This document shows positions 8,795 through 17,707 of a stretch of 39,139 nucleotides of DNA, in pieces (within the stretch, counting starts at the first letter, position 1; each line of letters starts with the position of its first letter). Position numbers and translations under genes: made by a program. The stretch is taken from the NCBI GenBank assembly GCA_003222385.1, contig QHVV01000004.1, positions 48,277-87,415 on the forward strand, in the 5' to 3' direction. The notes below the pieces were generated by a model, which searched no databases, had not been told where the DNA came from, and saw only the letters and a program-made list of their open reading frames with translations. Source of the stretch: Acidobacteriota bacterium. GTDB taxonomy: Bacteria > Acidobacteriota > Thermoanaerobaculia > UBA5066 > Gp7-AA6.

Positions 8795-10744
8795 CTACTT
8801 GCGCGCTCCGCCGGGCGTTGTCGATGCGGCCCGCTCCGAAGGTGCGCCCTTCAGATATTTGTCGAGGAAACGCAGGATCGCGCCGTAGCCCTCGATCTGG
8901 TTCTTCTTCTTCGTGAAGCCGTGCCCCTCGTCTGGGAAGACGATGTACTCGACCGGGACTCCGTTTCTTTTTACAGCCGCGACGATGTCGTCGGACTCCG
9001 GCTTGATGACGCGCGGGTCGTTCGCGCCCTGGAGGACGAGCAGCGGCCGCCGGATCTTGTCCGCGTGGAAGACGGGTGAGATCTCCCGGAGCATCGCCTC
9101 GTCCTTCTCGGGATCGCCGATCTCCTTGTAGAGCGCGAGGCGCTGCGACTCCCACCATTTCGGGATGCTCTGGAGCGTGCGCAGCCAGTTCGACACCCCG
9201 AAGATGTCCACGCCGACCGCGAACTCCTCGGGCTGGAAGGCGAGCGCGGCGAGAACCATGTATCCGCCGTAGCTGCCGCCGATGATTCCGATGCGGCTGG
9301 CGTCGACGTAGGGGAGGTCGGAGAGGTACTTCTTGCCCTCGACGCAGTCGCGCAACGGCTCTTTCCCGTGCCTCTGGTCGTCGGCGACGTAAAAGCTCTT
9401 CCCGTAGCCGGAGCTGCCCCGGTTGTTGATCCCGAGGACTGCGTAGCCGTGGTTCACCAGGTACTGGATGGTCGCGCTGTAGCCCTTGCGGGTCTGTCCG
9501 CCCGGCCCGCCGTGCACCCACACGAGCGCGGGGACGCGGGTCCGCGCCGTCGCCTGCAGGGGCTTGTAATAGATCGAAGGAATGACCATCCCGTCGAACG
9601 ACTTGAAGCGCACGACCTCGGAGTCGACGAGATCCTCGGGGTCGATGTCCTTCGAAAGCGAATCGGTCAGGCGCACGGGCGCCTTCGCGCCGAACTCGTA
9701 CACGTAGAGGTTGCTCGGCGAACGGTCGCCGTTGACGTAGAACGCGAGCCGGGTCTCGCCGTCGGCGAAGCGGACGGCCGTGACGTCGCCGGCGGGCAGC
9801 TTCGGCAACGGGACCTCTTTCCCCGTCTTCGTGTCGAGGAGGTGAACGACCGTGCGCCCGTCGTCGTTGATGCCGGTGGCGCGGTAGCGGCCCTTCTTCG
9901 AGAATCGGACGAAGAGCGGGTCCCACGACGGTTTCTCGACGTCCTCGGACTTCCCGCTCGCCGCGTCGTACTTCCGGACGCGCGCGAACTCGGCGCCTTC
10001 GTTGGAAAGATAGTAGAGAGATCCGGAGGATGGATCGAACTCCTGCGGGGTGTTGTCGGCGATCCCCTCGTGCTTCGTGATGAGCTTCGCGTCGCTGGTC
10101 GCCGCGTTCCAGAGATAGATGTCGCTGTCCGCAGTGCCGTTGGTCTTCACGAGAGCGACCCGTTTCCCGTCCGGGGAGATGGCCGCGATGTTGTAGCCCG
10201 CGTCGTTCTTGTAGAGGAGAGAGCGCTCGTAGCTCTTCGCGTCGTACCGGTAGAGATCGAAGAACTTCGGGTCGCGCTCGTTGGTCTCGACCCAGAACGC
10301 GGTCCGGTCACCATTCCAGCCGTCGAACTCGGCTTTGAGCTTCTCGCCCGGAGTCAGGTCCCGCTCCTTGCCGTCGGTTTCCCGGACGTAGAGGTGATTG
10401 AGCTCGTTGCCTCCCTGGTCGTGCGTGTAGAGGACCCGGTCGTCTGCCGGGAAGTAGGAGACCGCGTAGGTCGTGTCGGTCGCCGAGGACGTCAGGGGAG
10501 TGGGCGCCCCGCCCGTGACCGGAACGCTGTAGACGTTGTAGACGCCGGTCTGGTTCGAGGAGAAGAGGATGCGCTTCTCGTCCGAGGAGAACGACGCGTC
10601 GCGCAATCCGATCGTCGCATAGAACTGCTCGATCGTGTACTGCTTCGACGGCCGGCCGGCTTTCTTCGCCGGCTGCGCCGCGGCGGCGATAACCGCGGCG
10701 AGCGCGAGCGGGAGGAGCGCGGTGATCCGTCGCCGGACGGTCAC
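8795..10744 (-). CDS. Secreted S9-family prolyl-oligopeptidase-like peptidase
   Basis: The protein has 649 aa. Residues of about 1-24 (RRRITALLPLALAAVIAAAAQ) form a signal peptide. Residues of about 40-385 contain WD40/TolB-like beta-propeller repeats, and the C-terminal third is an alpha/beta hydrolase with S491 in GGSYGGY, D576 in GANDPRV and H608 in DEGHGF as the predicted triad. The start is GTG at 10742-10744 overlapping the preA stop (GTGA). It would act on short peptides in the periplasm or outside. It is the last gene of the pyrimidine-degradation operon, with no obvious biochemical link to it. Confidence 0.9.
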   Translation of the reverse strand: MTVRRRITALLPLALAAVIAAAAQPAKKAGRPSKQYTIEQFYATIGLRDASFSSDEKRILFSSNQTGVYNVYSVPVTGGAPTPLTSSATDTTYAVSYFPADDRVLYTHDQGGNELNHLYVRETDGKERDLTPGEKLKAEFDGWNGDRTAFWVETNERDPKFFDLYRYDAKSYERSLLYKNDAGYNIAAISPDGKRVALVKTNGTADSDIYLWNAATSDAKLITKHEGIADNTPQEFDPSSGSLYYLSNEGAEFARVRKYDAASGKSEDVEKPSWDPLFVRFSKKGRYRATGINDDGRTVVHLLDTKTGKEVPLPKLPAGDVTAVRFADGETRLAFYVNGDRSPSNLYVYEFGAKAPVRLTDSLSKDIDPEDLVDSEVVRFKSFDGMVIPSIYYKPLQATARTRVPALVWVHGGPGGQTRKGYSATIQYLVNHGYAVLGINNRGSSGYGKSFYVADDQRHGKEPLRDCVEGKKYLSDLPYVDASRIGIIGGSYGGYMVLAALAFQPEEFAVGVDIFGVSNWLRTLQSIPKWWESQRLALYKEIGDPEKDEAMLREISPVFHADKIRRPLLVLQGANDPRVIKPESDDIVAAVKRNGVPVEYIVFPDEGHGFTKKKNQIEGYGAILRFLDKYLKGAPSERAASTTPGGARK

Positions 10745-11868
10745 TTCGCCTCTTTCGCCTGCGCGGCGGCCGGCGCTTCTTCGTCGTAGCCGCCGTGATA
10801 GTGGGCCTCGTCGGGCCGCTTGATCTTGGAATGCGACACGATCCGGTCTCGCCGGATGCCGCGGAAGTCCTCCAGGCTCTTCCAGCCGCGCGAAGCGTTC
10901 TTTTCCAGGAACTCCTCCATGCCCCGGACCAGGTTCTTGACGACGTTGGGGCCGACCGCGTGGTCGAGCATCGCGGCGGTGCAGACCTGGACCGTCCCGC
11001 AGCCGAGCAGGAAGTAATTCAGCGCGTGGGGAAACTCCGCGATCCCTCCGATCCCCGAAAACTCCTCGTCCGGGAACGCGCTCGTCATCTGGGCCATCTT
11101 CGCCAGCGAGAGGGGCAGGATCGCCGGACCGCCGAGGCCTCCGGTCGAGACCAGCCCTTCGACGTTCATCTCGAACTCCAGCGTCTCGGGGTCGATCACC
11201 GGCAGCGAAGTGAACGTGTTGGAGGACGAGATCGCGTCGGCGCCGCCGAGGAACGCGCCGCGCGCCTCGACGACGATGTCGGTCGTCGAAGGGGTCAGCT
11301 TCGCCCAGACCGGCACCCGCGCGACCTCCTTGACGACCTGCGTGACGACCGAGATGAGCTCCTCGTCCTTTCCGATGTTCGAGCCCATGTCGGGCCGGTC
11401 CATGTGGGGACAGGAGAGGTTCAGCTCCAGCGCGTCCGCGCCGTCCTCCTGGCAGGCTTTCGCGAGCATCTGCCAGTGGCGCATCTCCTCGTCGGAGCCG
11501 GAGCCCGCCATGATCGAAGCGATCAGGACCTTCTTCGGGTGCGCCTTCTTGAGGCGCGCGAGGCGACCGATCCACCAGTCGAGCGGCTTGTCGGAGATGA
11601 GCTCCCAGTTCCAGGACGAGTGGAGCGCGGCGCCCGTCTTCTTCTTCATCGAGATCAGTCCCGACGCCGGGTCGGTGCGCATGAAGTTCGTCTTGGGCCC
11701 TTTGACGTTGACCACCGGGTGGACCCCGATCGTCTTGGTGACGACGCCGGCCCATCCCGCCTCGAACGCCCGCAGGATGTTCGACTCCGACTCGGTCGGC
11801 GGCGCCGAAGAGAGCAGGAACGGGTTCTCGAACCGGATCCCGGTGAAGGTGACGGAAAGATCGGACAT
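10741..11868 (-). CDS. preA: Dihydropyrimidine dehydrogenase PreA-like subunit lacking the ferredoxin domain
   Basis: The protein has 375 aa. It has the FMN-binding TIM barrel of the dihydroorotate/dihydropyrimidine dehydrogenase class: AFEAGWAGVVTKTIG near the N terminus, NLSCPHMDRPDMGSNIG around C153 and GIGGI for phosphate binding. It would reduce uracil or thymine to the dihydro form. E. coli PreA is about 410 aa and ends with two CxxCxxC-type [4Fe-4S] motifs; here the protein stops after RPDEAHYHGGYDEE and an Ala/Lys tail with no cysteines. No PreT-like flavoprotein is encoded in the window. ATG at 11866-11868 has GGGAGGTT upstream. It lies 23 nt after the aminotransferase gene. Confidence 0.85.
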   Translation of the reverse strand: MSDLSVTFTGIRFENPFLLSSAPPTESESNILRAFEAGWAGVVTKTIGVHPVVNVKGPKTNFMRTDPASGLISMKKKTGAALHSSWNWELISDKPLDWWIGRLARLKKAHPKKVLIASIMAGSGSDEEMRHWQMLAKACQEDGADALELNLSCPHMDRPDMGSNIGKDEELISVVTQVVKEVARVPVWAKLTPSTTDIVVEARGAFLGGADAISSSNTFTSLPVIDPETLEFEMNVEGLVSTGGLGGPAILPLSLAKMAQMTSAFPDEEFSGIGGIAEFPHALNYFLLGCGTVQVCTAAMLDHAVGPNVVKNLVRGMEEFLEKNASRGWKSLEDFRGIRRDRIVSHSKIKRPDEAHYHGGYDEEAPAAAQAKEAK

Positions 11869-11891
11869 CGGAACCTCCCGGCCGCTCGCGG

Positions 11892-13229
11892 CTAGTTCGC
11901 CCCGGCGGCCTCGAACGACTCCTGCAGAATCGCCAGCGCTTCGTCGACTTCGGATGCATCCACCGTCAGCGGCGGCGCGATGCGGAATGCGTTGCCCTCG
12001 AGGCCGCCCTTCCCGATGAGAAGCCCGCGCTTGCGCGCCTCTTCGAAGATCCGGTTGGTCAGCTCCTTCGCCGGCGTGCGGTCGCGGGTCGTCTCGTCCA
12101 CGACGAGCTCGACCGCCTGCATGAGGCCCATTCCGCGCACGTCCCCGAGGTTCTTCGGGAAACGGCGCTTCAACTCCTCGAGACCTCCGCGCAGCCGGCG
12201 GCCCATCGTCTCGGAGTTGGCGGGCAGGTTCTCTTCCTCGATGAACTGCACGGTCGCGTTTCCGGCCGCGCACGAGACGGGGTTCCCGCCGAAGGTCGAG
12301 ATCGTCAGCGACTTCAGTGACGCGGCGATCTCCGGCGTGCAGATGGTCACGCCGAGCGGAAGTCCGTTCGCGATGCCTTTCGCCATCGTCATGATCTCGG
12401 GCTCGACGCCCCAGTGCTCGATGCCCCACATCTTCGAGCCCGTCCGCCCGAACCCGGTCTGAACTTCGTCGCAGATGAAGACGCCGCCGTACTTCCGAAT
12501 GATCCCGACGGCCGCCTCGAAGTACTCGGGCGGCGGCGTGATGAACCCTCCGACTCCCTGGATCGGCTCGGCCAGGAAAGCGGAGATGCGACCCGTCGTC
12601 GTGGTCCGGATGATGTCCTCGATGTCGTTCGCGCACGCGATCCCGCACGACGGATAGGTCAGGTGCATCGGGCAGCGGTAGCAGTACGGCGTCGGCGCGT
12701 GCTTGACCCCGGCGACTTTCGTGGGAAGCGGCCGCCAGCTCGACTGGGCCGTCAGGGATTGCGCGAGGGTCGAGCGGCCGGAGTAACCGTGCCGCAGCGC
12801 GATCACCTCCGAGCGGCCGGTGAAGAGCTCGGCCATCATCACCGCAGTCTCGTCGGCTTCCGTGCCGGACGCCGTGAAATACGTCTGTTCGAGATTCCCC
12901 GGCGTGATTCGCGCCAGCCTCTCGGCCAGCTCGACCATCGGGAGCGTGGGATAAAGCGTCGAGATGTGCGAGAGCCGGTCCACCTGAGCCTTGATCGCTG
13001 CGTTGACCTTCTCGTTCGCGTGACCGACCGAAACGGTCAGGATGCCGCCGAAGAAGTCGAGATACTGGTTGCCGTCGGCGTCGCTGACCCGCAGTCCCTT
13101 CGCCTCGGTGACGACGATCGGCTCCTGGTAGTACTGGATCGTCGCCGGAAAGAGGTACTGCTTGTGCTTCTCGCGAGCGGACTTCGTGAGATCGGAGGTG
13201 GGGCGGGTTCGTTGGACGTCCGTGCTCAT
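11892..13229 (-). CDS. Class III (omega) aminotransferase, probable beta-alanine/beta-aminoisobutyrate transaminase
   Basis: The protein has 445 aa. K284 in MTMAKGIANG is the pyridoxal-phosphate lysine, and ICDEVQTGFGRTG is the class III signature. It belongs to the group that includes AGXT2, GabT and beta-alanine:pyruvate transaminases. Four cysteines (C183, C186, C195, C199) cluster in PYCYRCPMHLTYPSCGIAC, a segment I recall in many bacterial members. Its place between dihydropyrimidinase and preA argues that it deaminates beta-alanine or beta-aminoisobutyrate, products of uracil and thymine, to the semialdehyde. ATG start; the gap to the dihydropyrimidinase end is 39 nt. Confidence 0.85.
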   Translation of the reverse strand: MSTDVQRTRPTSDLTKSAREKHKQYLFPATIQYYQEPIVVTEAKGLRVSDADGNQYLDFFGGILTVSVGHANEKVNAAIKAQVDRLSHISTLYPTLPMVELAERLARITPGNLEQTYFTASGTEADETAVMMAELFTGRSEVIALRHGYSGRSTLAQSLTAQSSWRPLPTKVAGVKHAPTPYCYRCPMHLTYPSCGIACANDIEDIIRTTTTGRISAFLAEPIQGVGGFITPPPEYFEAAVGIIRKYGGVFICDEVQTGFGRTGSKMWGIEHWGVEPEIMTMAKGIANGLPLGVTICTPEIAASLKSLTISTFGGNPVSCAAGNATVQFIEEENLPANSETMGRRLRGGLEELKRRFPKNLGDVRGMGLMQAVELVVDETTRDRTPAKELTNRIFEEARKRGLLIGKGGLEGNAFRIAPPLTVDASEVDEALAILQESFEAAGAN

Positions 13230-13268
13230 TTCAACCTCGGTAAATCGGTCATCGCAAGAGGAATGCTT

Positions 13269-14637
13269 TCATGATCTCGGATTTCTCTTCAAAAACGAGC
13301 CCGCGCCGGCTCTCCCGATGAATTTTCCGTTCTCGACGATGACCTTGCCCCGGGAAAGGACCGTGTCCGCGGCTCCCGTGATCTCCCGACCTTCGTAGGG
13401 GTTGTAGTCCACCTTCATGTGCAGCGTCTTCGCCGACAGCTTCTGCTTCTTGTTCGGGTCGAAAACGACCAGGTCGGCGTCGGACCCGGGCGCGACCGTG
13501 CCCTTTCGCGGAAAAAGACCGAAGATCCTGGCGGGTGACGTCGAGGTGAGCTCGACGAAGCGGTTGAGCGAGATCTTTCCGGTGCGGACGCCGCCGTCGA
13601 AGACGAGGCTCATCCGGGTCTCGATGCCCGGCGCTCCGTTGGGGATCTTCGAGAAATCGCCGCGGCCGAGCTCCTTCTGCTCCTTCATGCAGAAGGGACA
13701 GTGGTCGGTCGAGACCGCCTGCAGGTCGTTTCCCGCGAGGCCGCGCCAGAGCCGGTCCTGCGTCTCTTTCGGGCGCAATGGCGGGCTCATCACGTACTTC
13801 GCGCCGTCGAAACCGGGCTCCTCGTAGTTGTCGTAGGAAAGGAAGAGGTACTGCGGGCACGTCTCGGCGTAAGCGGGGAGCCCGCGGTCGCGCGCCTGCG
13901 TCACCATTTCGAGCGCTTCCGCGGCCGAGAGGTGGACGACGTAGATCGGGACGCCCGCCATCTCCGCGAGCGCGATCGCGCGGTGGGTCGCCTCGCCTTC
14001 CGCGCGGGCCGGGCGGGTGAGCGCGTGGTACTTCCTTCACCAGCACGTCGATCACTCCGCCGTTCTCGGCGTGCATGCAGATCGTTCCGCCGTTCTCCCG
14101 GGTGCGAAGGAGCGCCCGGAAAATCGAGCCGTCGTCGAGCATGAACACGCCGGGGTAGGCCATGAACAGCTTGAACGACGTCACGCCTTCGGCGACGAGC
14201 GCGTCCATCTCCCTCTCGACGGCGTCGGTCAGCTCGGTGATGATCATGTGGAAGCCGTAGTCGATCGCGGCCTTCCCCTCCGCCTTGCCGCCCCACGTGT
14301 CGAGCGCGTGCCGCAGCGTCTGTCCGCGGTACTGGATCGCGAAGTCGACGACAGAGGTCGTGCCGCCACAGGCCGCCGCGACCGTGCCGGACTCGAAGTC
14401 GTCCGCGGACGTCGTGCCCCCGAAGGGCATGTCGAGGTGGGTGTGGACGTCGATGCCGCCGGGGATGACGTATTTGCCGGAAGCGTCGATGATTCGGTCG
14501 AAGGGGATCTGACCCCCTTCGGGAATGAGACCCCCGACGTTCGCGATCGCCACGATCTTTTCGTCTTCGATCAGGACGTCGCCGCGATACAGGTCGGTCG
14601 CCGTGACGACCGTGCCGCCCCGGACGAGGGTTTTCAA
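13269..14637 (-). pseudogene. hydA: Dihydropyrimidinase, interrupted by a frameshift near 14031
   Basis: The 5' part (TTG start at 14635-14637, overlapping the upstream stop by TTGA) encodes a cyclic-amidohydrolase N terminus: GGIDVHTHLDMPFGG with the metal-binding HxH, SFKLFMAYPG with the carboxylated lysine, and ICMHAEN. After VIDVLVKE the frame goes out of phase at about 14031; in another frame the match resumes at YHALTRPARAEGEATHRAI and runs through VVHLSAAEAL, VSTDHCPF and the full C terminus to 13269. Relatives usually have about 9-10 extra residues between these parts, so a deletion of a length not divisible by three fits. The rest looks intact, so either a recent mutation or a sequence error is possible. 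Function if intact: hydrolysis of dihydrouracil to N-carbamoyl-beta-alanine. Confidence 0.85.
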
Positions 14638-15506
14638 GTGCCGATTTCGGCCATCGGCTGGTAGGTCTCGGGCCGCCGGTCCCGGAAGAACTGCCAGACG
14701 CGGCGGACGTCTTCGATCATGTCGAGATCCATCTCGGCCGTGATGAGCTCGTCCTTGTCCTCCGAGCCGACCGCGAGGAAGTTGCCGCGCGGATCGACGA
14801 AGTACGACGAGCCGTAGAAGCGTCCGAGATTCCAGGGAGCTTCGACGCCGACCCGGTTGCTGCAGGCCATGAAGTAGCCGTTCGCGACGGCGTGTGCCGG
14901 CTGCTCGAGCTTCCAGAGGTGCTGCGACAGCCCGGCGACGGTCGCGGAAGGGTTGAACACGATCTCGGCGCCGTTCAAGCCGAGGAGGCGGGCTCCTTCC
15001 GGGAAGTGCCGGTCATAACAGATGTAAACCCCGACCTTCGCGTAGCGCGTCTGGAAGACGGGATAGCCGAGATTGCCCGGCTTGAAGAAGTACTTCTCCC
15101 AGAAGCCGGACGTATGCGGAATGTGGTTCTTCCGATATTTCCCGAGGTACGAGCCGTCGGCGTCGTAGACGGCCGCGGTGTTGTAGTAAACGCCGGCCTG
15201 CTCGCGCTCGTAGACTGGCACGACCATCGCCATCCGGTACTTCTTCGCGTAGGCGGCCATCCGTTCGGTTGTGGGCCCGGGCACCGGCTCGGCCATGTCG
15301 TACCAGTGCGGATCCTGCGAAGGACAGAAATACGGGCCGTTGAAAATCTCCTGCAGCCCGAGAATCTGGACGCCGTTTTTGCCCGCCTCGTCGATGAAGC
15401 GAAGGTGCCTCGAGATCGCGTCCTCTTTGACTTGCTCGATCGGCGTCGAAGGGTCCGACACGGGCGTCGCGCACTGAATGAGGCCGCCGATGACTTTTCG
15501 GGGCAT
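14634..15506 (-). CDS. Beta-ureidopropionase (nitrilase-superfamily N-carbamoyl hydrolase)
   Basis: The protein has 290 aa. The Glu-Lys-Cys triad of the nitrilase fold is visible at E53 (LQEIFNGPY), K126 (KYRKNHIPH) and C163 (YICYDRHFPE). It would hydrolyse N-carbamoyl-beta-alanine to beta-alanine, CO2 and ammonia, the third step of the reductive pyrimidine route, which agrees with the dihydropyrimidinase gene that overlaps its stop (TTGA). ATG at 15504-15506. No good Shine-Dalgarno lies upstream; instead there is an inverted repeat. Related N-carbamoylputrescine amidases share the fold, but the context favours the pyrimidine role. Confidence 0.88.
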   Translation of the reverse strand: MPRKVIGGLIQCATPVSDPSTPIEQVKEDAISRHLRFIDEAGKNGVQILGLQEIFNGPYFCPSQDPHWYDMAEPVPGPTTERMAAYAKKYRMAMVVPVYEREQAGVYYNTAAVYDADGSYLGKYRKNHIPHTSGFWEKYFFKPGNLGYPVFQTRYAKVGVYICYDRHFPEGARLLGLNGAEIVFNPSATVAGLSQHLWKLEQPAHAVANGYFMACSNRVGVEAPWNLGRFYGSSYFVDPRGNFLAVGSEDKDELITAEMDLDMIEDVRRVWQFFRDRRPETYQPMAEIGT

Positions 15507-15523
15507 CAGGACTAGGTCCGCGG

Positions 15524-15540
15524 CGGTCGCTGCGCGACCG
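15524..15540. repeat. Short perfect inverted repeat upstream of the beta-ureidopropionase start
   Basis: CGGTCGC, a 3-nt loop, then GCGACCG form a perfect 7-bp stem. It lies in the 76-nt gap between mmsA and the beta-ureidopropionase gene, 18-34 nt before the ATG on the coding strand. No T-run follows on the transcribed strand, so it is not a classical terminator. It may stabilise or process the polycistronic mRNA, or be chance in GC-rich DNA. Confidence 0.4.
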
Positions 15541-15582
15541 GCGGACGGAGAGTTAAAAACGGGAGCTTTCGATTTCGGCTGA

Positions 15583-17094
15583 TCAGAACCATCGGCTAAT
15601 AACCACCTTCTTGTCCGTATAGAACTCGTACGCGTCCCGGCCGTGCACCTTCAGGTCTCCGAAGAAGCTGTCCTTCGCGCCGCCGAAGGGGAAGTACGCC
15701 ATCGGCGCGGCGACGCCGATGTTCACGCCGACCATGGATGCCGACGCATGCCGGGCGAACTCCCGCGCCGCCTTGCCGCTCGAGGTGAAGATGGACGTGG
15801 CGTTGGCGTTGGGATGCGCGTGCATCACCTCGATCGCCTCATCCAGCGTCGCAACCGGCGTGATCGCGGCGACCGGTCCGAAAATCTCTTCGTGCCCGAT
15901 CGCCATCGACGGCCGGACGTCGTCGAAGAGTGTGGGTCCCAGGAAGAACCCTTTCTCGCTTCCGGCGACGGAGATCTTCCGGCCGTCCACGACGAGCTTT
16001 GCCCCCTCCTCGACGCCCTTCTCGATGTAGTCGAGGACCCTCTCGCGGTGCCGGGCGCTGATGACGGGGCCCATCGAGACACCCTCTTCCATCCCGTCGC
16101 CGACGCGGAGGGCTTTCGCGGAGGCAACCATGCGGTCGCGCGCGTCGCGGTGCGCCTCCCCGACCGGGACCAGAACGCTGCCCGCGAGGCAGCGTTCTCC
16201 GGCGCAGCCGTAAAACGACTCGGTGATGACGTTGATCGACCGGTCCCAGTCGGCGTCGGGCATCACGACCACGAAATTCTTGGCGCCGCCGAGCGCCTGG
16301 ACGCGCTTGCCCGCGTGGGTCGCGCGACGCCATACCGTCCGGGCGACCGGCGTCGATCCGACGAACGACACGGCGCGGATCTCGGGGTGGTCGCAGATCG
16401 CCTCGACGACCTCCCGGCCTCCGTTGACCAGATTGACGACTCCGGGCGGCAGGTCGCATTTCTCGAGAAGCCGAAAGACCAGTCGTTGCGAAAGGGGCAC
16501 CTGCTCGGAGGGTTTGACGATGATCGTGTTGCCCGTTCCGACGGCGAAAGGCAGGAACCAGAGGGGAACCATCGCGGGGAAGTTGAAAGGCGCGATGGCC
16601 GCGCAAACGCCGACCGGCTGCCGGATCACCTGGCAGTCGATTCCCGAGGAGATGTTCTCGAGACCGTAACCCATCATGAGGGACGGGGATCCGCAGGCAA
16701 CCTCGACGCACTCGATCCCCCGCCGGACGCTGCCCCGCGACTCTTCGATGGTCTTGCCGTGCTCCGCCGTGACCGTGCGCGCCAGCTCCTCGAAGCTCTG
16801 CTCGAGGAGGTCCCGAAAACGGAAGAGAGAGCGCGCCCGCGCGACCGGGGGCGTGTCGCGCCAAGCCGGGAAAGCTTTCTTTGCGACGGCGACCGCGGCG
16901 TCGACGTCCGCGCCGGTCGAGAGCGGCGTCCGCGCGATCACCTCGCCGCGCGCGGGGTTGTAGACGTCCAGAAATTCGCGCGAATTCGACTCGACCCAGC
17001 GGCCGCCGACGAAGTTCTCGAGAATTTCCGCCTGGCTCGAAGAGCGCGACGTTTCGGCCGCGTGCGAGCCGGCCACGACCGCGGAATCCGTCAT
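15583..17094 (-). CDS. mmsA: CoA-acylating methylmalonate/malonate-semialdehyde dehydrogenase
   Basis: The protein has 503 aa. N171 (PFNFPA), K194 (IVKPSE) and the catalytic C302 (GCAGERCLAGS) mark the aldehyde dehydrogenase fold. The position of the general-base Glu of hydrolytic ALDHs reads ALGGAKNF here, as in the MmsA/IolA group, which transfers the acyl group to CoA. It would convert malonate semialdehyde to acetyl-CoA and methylmalonate semialdehyde to propionyl-CoA, the last step for uracil and thymine. It is the first gene of the - strand operon, with AGGAGGT upstream of its ATG. It may also serve valine or inositol breakdown. Confidence 0.9.
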   Translation of the reverse strand: MTDSAVVAGSHAAETSRSSSQAEILENFVGGRWVESNSREFLDVYNPARGEVIARTPLSTGADVDAAVAVAKKAFPAWRDTPPVARARSLFRFRDLLEQSFEELARTVTAEHGKTIEESRGSVRRGIECVEVACGSPSLMMGYGLENISSGIDCQVIRQPVGVCAAIAPFNFPAMVPLWFLPFAVGTGNTIIVKPSEQVPLSQRLVFRLLEKCDLPPGVVNLVNGGREVVEAICDHPEIRAVSFVGSTPVARTVWRRATHAGKRVQALGGAKNFVVVMPDADWDRSINVITESFYGCAGERCLAGSVLVPVGEAHRDARDRMVASAKALRVGDGMEEGVSMGPVISARHRERVLDYIEKGVEEGAKLVVDGRKISVAGSEKGFFLGPTLFDDVRPSMAIGHEEIFGPVAAITPVATLDEAIEVMHAHPNANATSIFTSSGKAAREFARHASASMVGVNIGVAAPMAYFPFGGAKDSFFGDLKVHGRDAYEFYTDKKVVISRWF

Positions 17095-17126
17095 GCGGAC
17101 CTCCTGCCTCCGTCGAGGAAAAGGGC

Positions 17127-17157
17127 AATACTAGCCCCCGCCGCTCGGACCTCGCAA
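17127..17157 (-). promoter_or_regulatory. Candidate promoter of the pyrimidine-degradation operon
   Basis: On the - strand TTGCGA (17157-17152) and TAGTAT (17132-17127) are separated by 19 nt and lie about 33 nt before the mmsA ATG. The -10 is a fair match and the spacer is slightly long. No repressor-type palindrome was recognised beside it. Confidence 0.4.
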
Positions 17158-17378
17158 GGTCCTCAGCGCTCGATTGTTGCGGCGCGGGGGGCACCGCTCG
17201 ATCGGGGAGAGAGCGGGCGACCATATGGTAATCTCTGACGGTTCTCGTTCCGCTCGCTTTGCCAGACCAGTTCTGACGAATTCCGAACGATAAGAAAACG
17301 GGAAAGCGCGACGCGTACGGCGGCCATCGCGTTCGGACAACGCCGAGCTGCCCGGCTCGACCGGCGGGAGGAATTCGG

Positions 17379-17678
17379 ATGAAGCTTTATGTCGGCAACT
17401 TGTCCTATGCGACGACCGAGGACGACCTGCGCCAGCTCTTCGGCGCTTACGGCAATCCCGACTCCGTCACAGTCATTTCCGACCGAGGAACCGGCCGCTC
17501 GAAAGGGTTCGGCTTCGTCGAGTACTCCAAAGACGACGAGGCGAAGGCCGCGATGTCCGCGTTGAACGGAAGAGAGATCGACGGGCGCGCCCTGACGGTT
17601 TCCGAGGCGCGTCCCCGCACCGAGCCGAGTGGCAACCGCGGAGGCGGCGGCGGATACGGGCGCGGCGGAAGGTATTGA
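17379..17678 (+). CDS. RRM-type glycine-rich RNA-binding protein
   Basis: The protein has 99 aa. One RNA-recognition motif fills residues 1-80, with RNP2 as LYVGNL (3-8) and RNP1 as KGFGFVEY. A short Gly/Arg/Tyr tail (GGGGGYGRGGRY) follows. Bacterial proteins of this kind bind single-stranded RNA and are often cold-induced. GGGAGGA at 17365-17371 is a clear ribosome-binding site. The 284-nt region shared with the divergent mmsA gene leaves room for a long leader, but I found no convincing -35/-10 pair for this gene. Confidence 0.92.
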   Translation: MKLYVGNLSYATTEDDLRQLFGAYGNPDSVTVISDRGTGRSKGFGFVEYSKDDEAKAAMSALNGREIDGRALTVSEARPRTEPSGNRGGGGGYGRGGRY

Positions 17679-17707
17679 AGGCAAAAGAGGGTCCGATCGG
17701 AGAAGCT

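Noticed and set aside
10744-11959. An N-terminal extension of about 400 codons to the S9 peptidase
   Set aside because: It is an out-of-frame reading of preA, and the signal peptide begins exactly at the GTG at 10744.
15507-15582. Rho-independent terminator between mmsA and the beta-ureidopropionase gene
   Set aside because: The 7-bp hairpin has no following T-run on the transcribed strand, and the genes clearly belong to one pathway.
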